64,000 nt of DNA from Sipunculus nudus (taxonomy: Eukaryota; Annelida; Sipuncula; Golfingiida; Sipunculidae). A program made the position numbers and the translations under genes. Positions 58,389 to 64,000 of the stretch are shown here, one piece after another. How positions within the stretch are numbered: the stretch's first letter is position 1; each line of letters opens with the position of its first letter. The notes under the pieces are model-generated. The model did no database searches, was not told the DNA's origin, and saw only the letters and a list, made by a program, of their open reading frames with translations. Location of the stretch: assembly GCA_026874595.1 (NCBI GenBank), contig CM049311.1, forward strand, positions 42,471,676 to 42,535,675, written 5' to 3'.

Positions 58389-58656
58389 TGCAAGGACAGA
58401 GAGAGGATAATGGCATAAAATGAGCGACCCAACACAAAATGCCTGTTCACGGTTTTATTGAAGCAACACTCTGGCTGCGCGCGCATCCCCCTGGCGAACA
58501 CACTGTCCAGTGCTGCCTCCTATCACCGTTTCCAAACCAGCCATCTCCGAAACTGAAACTAAATCCGCCCGTCAAGTGCTGCCCCCTGCGGCACTTGGAA
58601 CTAACCTGGCATTGACCACGTTAAAATTTAGGGCCCCCCTCATTTACCTCGCCACA
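58389..58656 (-). repeat. 3' LTR of gypsy G3 (268 bases)
   Basis: Minus strand TGTGGCGAGG at 58656 follows the polypurine tract AGGGGGGAGAG (58657-58667). The end is CTCTGTCCTTGCA at 58389. An 84-base fragment of the same end occurs at 55636. Confidence 0.85.
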
Positions 58657-59042
58657 CTCTCCCCCCTAAATTCAATGTCATCCCCGACATTGGTTCCACC
58701 TGTAGACAAGCTTAACAATGGGTATGTAACCTCCAATTCATGACAGGTGCTACATCAGGACATGGCATACTTACCAATGTTTCCAAGGATCCTGTACTCC
58801 TGAAAATCTGACGACCTGGACAGTCACAGAAGTGGCCAGCTTCCATAACTACATCTCCTGATTATCGTGTTCTACCTGATGTAGCGATTATAAAATCCTC
58901 GGAGTCTATAAAAAAAGCTTACCTGCATGATGCCATCGGTGATCTCCATGTTACTGTTCAGTCACACCATGATATAAAACCAAACAATCTTAAGACAGAT
59001 ACTTACAACTGTAGGAATGCTAAATTAAAGGTCAGTTTCCCT

Positions 59043-59680
59043 CTAACTACTTGCATATGAGGGCCATCTTACAAATGGTGTACTGAACCATGGCCAACCA
59101 AACTTCCACCCTGCTACTAAAGGATAAACCTGAGGCTCATAAGATGGGTGTCCCAATCTGTCATACACATGTATCTGGGGTGGCCTGCTTTCACGGGGTG
59201 GTCTTACTGTATTATCCTCAGAACTAGACCCATCCCCTGTCTCCACCCTAGAGTGTACACTCCATTCATCTGAGCTGCTGGACATGGGACTTGGTGCAAA
59301 CGGCTCTGCCTCTGGATTCAGCTGGCTATCCCCACCTGGTGATGGCTCATTCTCCTCAATGTCAGCAGAACAAATATCTTGGTGTACAAGCTCAAATGAT
59401 GACTCCTATCTGTACTGTCCAGTTGCTGGGCTATGTTATTTTGACGTTTGGAGTTCAGAACTCTCCGACTCTGTCTTTTCCTAAGCCGTGGCTGTGGCCC
59501 CTCAAAAGGTAACTCTTCACACTGTAGGAGCAAATTACGATGGAGAACCCTATTTTTCCCTATTCCTTTCTCAGGCTTTACCTCATACACAGGTGAATCT
59601 GGTGACAGTCGCCGGATGACTACATGGATGTCATCTTCCCAGTAAGATCTAAGCTTGCCGGGTCCCCCTTTATCTTTCAG
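59043..59680 (-). pseudogene. Gypsy G3 integrase C-terminal tail
   Basis: After a one-base shift near 59680 the minus strand encodes the integrase C-terminal barrel region ([18 protein letters not shown], then VYEVKPE and [10 protein letters not shown]). A basic stretch ([11 protein letters not shown]) and a Ser-rich region (to about 59043) follow. These tails usually bind DNA or chromatin. No env gene or chromodomain is recognised. Confidence 0.75.
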
Positions 59681-60975
59681 GTTCTCACTAAAACTCTGTC
59701 GCCTTCTTGAAGAATAGTGCTCCTAAGGTGTTTGTCATAGTTTTTCTTACCTTTCTCTTGAGATCTTTTAATTCTCTCTCTGGCCAGTTCATAGGATTCT
59801 TTCATCCTCTCGATCCATTTTTCAACAGTTTTGTTTACTTTATCACCCTCCAGACCCAAAATAACATCAATTGGAAGTCTGGGCGACCTTCCAAAAAGAA
59901 ATCTGAATGGTGAAAATCCTGTCACTTCACTTAGCGTACAATTATATGCGTGCACAACATGGTTGATGTGGCTCTTCCAGTCAGCCTTTTCAGATTTCCT
60001 TAATGTTCTCTGCATTCCTAAGATAGTTCGGTTCAGCCGTTCACATTGGCCATTCCCAGATGGATGGTATGGCGTCGTTCTGGAACGCCCAATCCCGCAC
60101 CTTCGTTGTAACTGATGAAACAGTTCGTTCCCAAATTCCCTACCCTGGTCATGGTGCAATTTTCCTGGAAAACCAAATCGCGGGACAAAATCATTGAAGA
60201 TTTTGTCTGCAGCAGTTCTTCCTGATTTGTTCTTCGTCGCGTACGCCTGAGCAAACCTCGTAAAATGGTCAACCAGTACTAATATGTATTCATATCCGCC
60301 CTTCGACCGCTCCAAATGTACATAATCTATAGAAACGAGCTCAAAGGGCTGTGAGGTCTCGATTGGCTTAAGCTTTGCCCTCCTAGTCAAGGTTGGCTTC
60401 TTATCTTTCAGACAACGACATTTCTTCCTCACATAATCTGTGATATGAGTTGCCATACTGGGCCAATAGAATCTCTCCCAGGCCAATGCAAGAACCCTCT
60501 CAGGTCCCAAATGTCCCATTTTTGCATGCAATTCTTCGTAGACCAGCTGGTGATACTGCTCTGGGAGGCAAATCTGAGACACTTCCTGAGCATCAGGCAG
60601 GTGGCAGCACCTCCTCAATATCCCATTCTCATCCACGCTAAGCCTATCCAACTCACGAATCCACCTGTTAAGTATCTTCTTCTCGAGAGGGGGAAATTCC
60701 CCTAGCTGGTTTTTGGTGACCCGCTTTCCCAGCTGGATCCAACCTTTTACTCTCCCTATATACTGGTCTCCGTCCTGAGCCTTAGCAATCTCCTCTGGAC
60801 CTAAAACCTCCAGGCTGGTTCCCTCTGGTATTTCCTCGAGGTCACGTACAACCTTTACAGCATCCGAGGACAAAACTTGGATCCAACCTAAATCAACATC
60901 TGTACCCTCACCTGTTAAGGCCTTCCGGACTGCACTCAATTCCTCAGGCCCCAAGGCCACAGTAAAGCTCTTCAT
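59677..60975 (-). CDS. Gypsy G3 integrase (432 codons, in frame with RNase H)
   Basis: Minus strand, no internal stop. After a ~130-residue linker comes the zinc domain: HAKMGH gives the histidines, and [10 protein letters not shown] gives cysteines spaced CxC where CxxC is usual. The catalytic core has Asp in SIDYVHLER, Asp in [10 protein letters not shown] and Glu in [10 protein letters not shown], so the D,D-E triad is complete. [16 protein letters not shown] follows, then GDRVLVRT at the end. It is separated from RNase H by a single TAG at 60979-60981, so it was part of a pol polyprotein. Integrase inserts the cDNA; this copy could be catalytically competent apart from the Cys shift and the C-terminal frameshift. 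Confidence 0.88.
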   Translation of the reverse strand: MKSFTVALGPEELSAVRKALTGEGTDVDLGWIQVLSSDAVKVVRDLEEIPEGTSLEVLGPEEIAKAQDGDQYIGRVKGWIQLGKRVTKNQLGEFPPLEKKILNRWIRELDRLSVDENGILRRCCHLPDAQEVSQICLPEQYHQLVYEELHAKMGHLGPERVLALAWERFYWPSMATHITDYVRKKCRCLKDKKPTLTRRAKLKPIETSQPFELVSIDYVHLERSKGGYEYILVLVDHFTRFAQAYATKNKSGRTAADKIFNDFVPRFGFPGKLHHDQGREFGNELFHQLQRRCGIGRSRTTPYHPSGNGQCERLNRTILGMQRTLRKSEKADWKSHINHVVHAYNCTLSEVTGFSPFRFLFGRSPRLPIDVILGLEGDKVNKTVEKWIERMKESYELARERIKRSQEKGKKNYDKHLRSTILQEGDRVLVRT

Positions 60976-60978
60976 GTA

Positions 60979-62220
60979 CTACTCAAAATCTAATGGCTGC
61001 CTTGACAACATATCGGCTGCCACATTAGACCTACCTGGCTTATAGTGCAGTGAAAACCTAAAATCAGCAAGCTCAGCAACCCACCTGTGCCTGGTGGCAT
61101 CCAACTTTGCAGAGGTTAGGATATATGTTAAGGGATTATTATCCGTAAAAACATCAAAATGAGGGGCATAATATAAGAAATCACGGAAGCGTTCTGTTAC
61201 CGCCCACTTCATCTCAAGGAACTCCAGTTTTCCTGAATGGAGATGGTAATTCTTCTCAGCAGGACACAGAGAACGTGATCCATAGGCAATCACAGCCAAC
61301 CGTCCATCATCTTGTCTTTGGTATAGAACGGCGCCCAAGCCCTTCTCACTGGCATCAGTACAAAGGGTTTCTCATAATCTTGGTATGCCATCACTGGTGA
61401 ACATATCAAACTATCAATCAGTTCCTCAAGTGTTTGCTGATGCTCTGCCTTCCACTCAGTTTTCTCTTTAGATGACTTCTGACCTTTAGTAGTTACCCGT
61501 GCTCTTTTTGACCTTGCTTTCCTTGGAGTGTCCTCGAGGTCACTCAGCAAATCATACAAACACCTGGCTTTTTGGCTGAAATCTGGCACATACTGACGGT
61601 GATATCCAAGAAAACCAAGCAGTTGTCGAACCTCACCTACTGTCTTTGGTTCCTTCTCCTTAAGGGCTCTAATAGCCTGTATGTCTGCAGGATCCATCCT
61701 ATACCCCTCACCAGAGATCAGCTGGCCAACAAAGCGGGTTTCCATCCTTAACAGACTGCATTTGGATGGCTTGACCTTAATACCCTTGCTCCTCAATTTC
61801 TGCAAGACAATCCTAACATGTTCCACATGCTCCTCAAAGGTCCTGCTAACAACAAGTACGTCATCCAAATATGGGATGCAACATTTACCCCACAGTTCTG
61901 CCAATGTCTGCTCCATAAACGACTGAAAGCACCCCGGAGCTCCCGAGACACCGAAAGGGATTCTCAACCACTCATACTGGCTCCACGGTGTGCTAAAGGC
62001 AGTATATGGTCTACACTGCTCTATCACAAAACCCTGATGATAAGCCTTTCCCTGGTCCAAAGTTGAGAACCAGTGATTCCCACTCAAACTCCGCAATTCG
62101 TCAGTGATCCTTGGCATTGGTATCTGAGGGACAATGGTTTTCTGATTAAGGGCCCGATAATCAATTCACAGGTGTAGCGTATTATCCTTTTTCCTCACAC
62201 ATACCATAGGGCTGCAGTAG
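60979..62220 (-). pseudogene. Gypsy G3 reverse transcriptase and RNase H
   Basis: Minus strand. A TGA near 62167 (probably a former Cys codon) interrupts the start. RT follows with PMPRITDELRSL, STLDQGKAYHQ (first Asp), YEWLRIPFG and the active site PYLDDVLVVS. The thumb and a basic linker (ARSKRARVTTKGQKSSKEKT) lead to RNase H, where a frameshift near 61345 precedes GAVLYQRQDDG. TDNNPLTYIL and AADMLSRQPL complete RNase H. The 40-residue basic linker between RT and RNase H is long for the group. Confidence 0.88.
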
Positions 62221-62337
62221 GGGATTCTGACCTCTAGATCCACCCACGGTTGAGCAAATCTGCTATGTAATCTTTAACTTCCTGGAAAAGTGGGGGTGGG
62301 ATGGGACGATAGTGACTCTTTACTGGAGTGTCGTCTT

Positions 62338-63348
62338 TTAGTCTAGATCTGGTGCACACCCAACATCATTCTCATCTCTAGTGAAGGAGTGACATTCATC
62401 TTGTAGCATCTCCCTTACCCTCCTTACCTGTTCTGCTGAAAGCTTCGCCTCCTCAAGCTCTACTGGGGGATCCCATGGCTCTGGGTAGGACTGATTTAAC
62501 GCGTCTTTACTACCACTGGTAGTACTCACCTGATGTACACCAATCTGCCTCTCATGTTGGTCTTTGACAGCCCCACTGCTAACCTGTGCAGGAGGTGAAA
62601 GAGTAATGATGGCCTTCACCGGTTCCAGTAGACCAACTACCATGCCCTGATGCAGCATGATATCATGACCTGAAACATTACTAATTGGGACATGTATTGA
62701 GCAGGTGTTCCTCCCTGCAATTTCAATCAATGAAGGCAGCACATTCAAATCCCCATCCAAGTGACCACCCTCAATTACAGAAAAAACAGCCAACTGTTTC
62801 CCTGGTAGTGAACCCATACATACTTTACATTTTACTCTCTCTGTCCTTCCCTTCTGGATTAACACCCGTTTACATCCTACCTTTACCTTACACAATGGTT
62901 CATATCCCTGGTCTACTTTGAGTAATGACACTATTGAATCTACCTTCCCCGCATCCAAACCCTGAAATATCCCAGTAACATGTTGGTCAGCCAGCCAGTT
63001 TTTTATGACATTATATCCCAAAACTGGGTGTTCCAATTTTGTCCGAGTGACTAGAAATGGCACCCGTATACAAGAATCACTGTTGGGTGGACAAGCCCTA
63101 AATTCCACAAACCCTGAAAGGCCCATGATGTCACCACTGGCTGACCTTACAATGAGGTCCTCTTGCATTAATTGGCTAATAGGTTGTACTGATTTGGTAG
63201 GAAAATGTTTTGTTAACCTTGATTGTCCTACAAGGCTGACCTGGGCGCCTTTGTCCCAAAGTACTGGGTGCACTACCCTGTCCAGGGTCACATGCACTAA
63301 GCACTTCTCACCTACCAACTCCACCAAACTGTTTTTAACCCTGGGCAA
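62338..63348 (-). pseudogene. Gypsy G3 protease and spacer (336 codons)
   Basis: Minus strand. A retropepsin-like domain has VLWDKGAQVSL at residues 30-39, with Lys where Ser/Thr should follow the catalytic Asp, and VLGYNVIKNWL as the second conserved segment. The rest, including CKVCMGSLPGK and an acidic tail (EEAKLSAEQVRRVREML), is a spacer before RT. DKG would be expected to inactivate the enzyme. Confidence 0.75.
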
Positions 63349-64000
63349 CTGTTCATATATATAGTCCCTCGGAGCTCCTGCAGGCCTGGCTCAGTATCCT
63401 CATCTGGGAGTTTCTTGGGAGCTGTGCAGGTTACTGGTCCTCCCTCATCAGTAACCCCTTCCCATTTCCCAGCTGCTTGGTTGAGGCTGAGGGACACTCC
63501 CACTTCCGGTGACCGACACCTCCACAGAAGAAACAATGGTTGCACTTGGCAGCATCCTTTTCTTGGCATCTGTCACATACACCGCGGGCTCTCCTTCTGG
63601 GTTGATTACTGTTATCAAACCCCGAAGTTGCGGCTGTGGTCTCTGGTTTTTCACTACCACTGGCTTGCCTAAGGCCTTGGACCTCTAACCTAAGGGCCTT
63701 AATCTTCTCTTACAAAAGGTTTTGTTCGGCTGAAGCTGCTTAAACATCAATGCGCCTGGCGGAAGACCCAAACTTGCCTTCAGTCTCCATGTGCCTGCGC
63801 GTGATATCGTTCAAAACGTCAATTAGGGCTTGGTCATCAGTGCTTGCTCCTAAGAGGCCCTTGAGCTCCACACTAAGAAACCCATCCCTCAAACCAGTGC
63901 AGAGGGTGTTCTGGAACTGACTATCGACAAGCTTAGCGTCATATGCTGTCTCAGGTTTCTCCCTCGAAGCGAACAGTATTCTCTGTTTTAGGGATAAAAC
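63349..64000 (-). pseudogene. Gypsy G3 gag, C-terminal part
   Basis: Minus strand. Near 63475-63580 one frame encodes CDRCQEKDAAKCNHC followed by CFFCGGVGHRKWEC, a zinc knuckle (CX2CX4HX4C) preceded by an additional pair of CxxC motifs. The frame stops at TAA near 63440. Further upstream, coding frames extend to the window edge and match gag-type helical text only weakly. The N-terminus is outside the window. Confidence 0.65.

Larger units (their letters stand above)
58389..64000 (-). mobile_element. Gypsy G3, best-preserved element, 5' end outside window
   Basis: A minus-strand Ty3/gypsy element with a 3' LTR (58389-58656), polypurine tract, integrase, RNase H, RT, protease and part of gag. 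Order is gag-PR-RT-RH-IN. Pol carries only a few lesions, fewer than G1, G2 or G4. The 5' LTR lies beyond 64000. Confidence 0.9.

Overview
This window looks like non-genic, repeat-dominated DNA from a marine invertebrate genome. It is AT-rich, has no operons or ribosome binding sites, and is packed with decayed Ty3/gypsy retrotransposons, pogo and hAT DNA transposons and long non-coding interspersed elements. The phrase-like tandem repeats remind me of bivalve or other lophotrochozoan genomes; this is an impression from memory, not a demonstrated assignment. No rRNA, tRNA or CRISPR was seen.

Most of the window is built from four families of non-coding elements, labelled here HLN-A to HLN-D (local names); a fifth, HLN-E, is inferred from one end. 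All have the plan of non-autonomous Helentrons (Helitron-like rolling-circle elements): a short inverted repeat at the 5' end, its partner 20-45 bases inside the 3' end, a palindrome next to the 3' end, no long terminal inverted repeats, and insertion at T-rich sites without measurable duplication. Where they interrupt retrotransposon genes, removing the insert leaves TT and rejoins the reading frame. None encodes a Rep/helicase here.

Layout: 1-2434 HLN-A tail; 2435-4046 a 682-base tandem repeat; 4047-8208 HLN-A holding an HLN-C; 8683-11477 HLN-D with about twelve nuclear-receptor-like AGGTCA arrays; 11829-14262 a 227-base mini HLN-A carrying a pogo transposon; 14950-15079 HLN-B ends; 15425-19300 a broken HLN-D containing a hAT element and an HLN-A; 20292-23743 a second hAT copy split by HLN-A; 23744-28270 a low-repeat island with a possible small two-exon gene; 28270-35890 a gypsy relic with integrase upstream of reverse transcriptase, split by HLN-B, itself split by HLN-A; 36343-36983 a 145-base tandem array (HLN-E).

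From 36984 to 55635 lies a five-level nest on the minus strand. Gypsy G1 is interrupted in RNase H by gypsy G2 (43065-53448, complete with LTRs, PBS and PPT) and in integrase by HLN-A. G2 is interrupted between protease and RT by HLN-B, which contains an HLN-A, which contains an HLN-C. From 58389 to the right edge is gypsy G3 (minus), the best-preserved pol. All retroelement genes carry stops or frameshifts, so none looks autonomous now.
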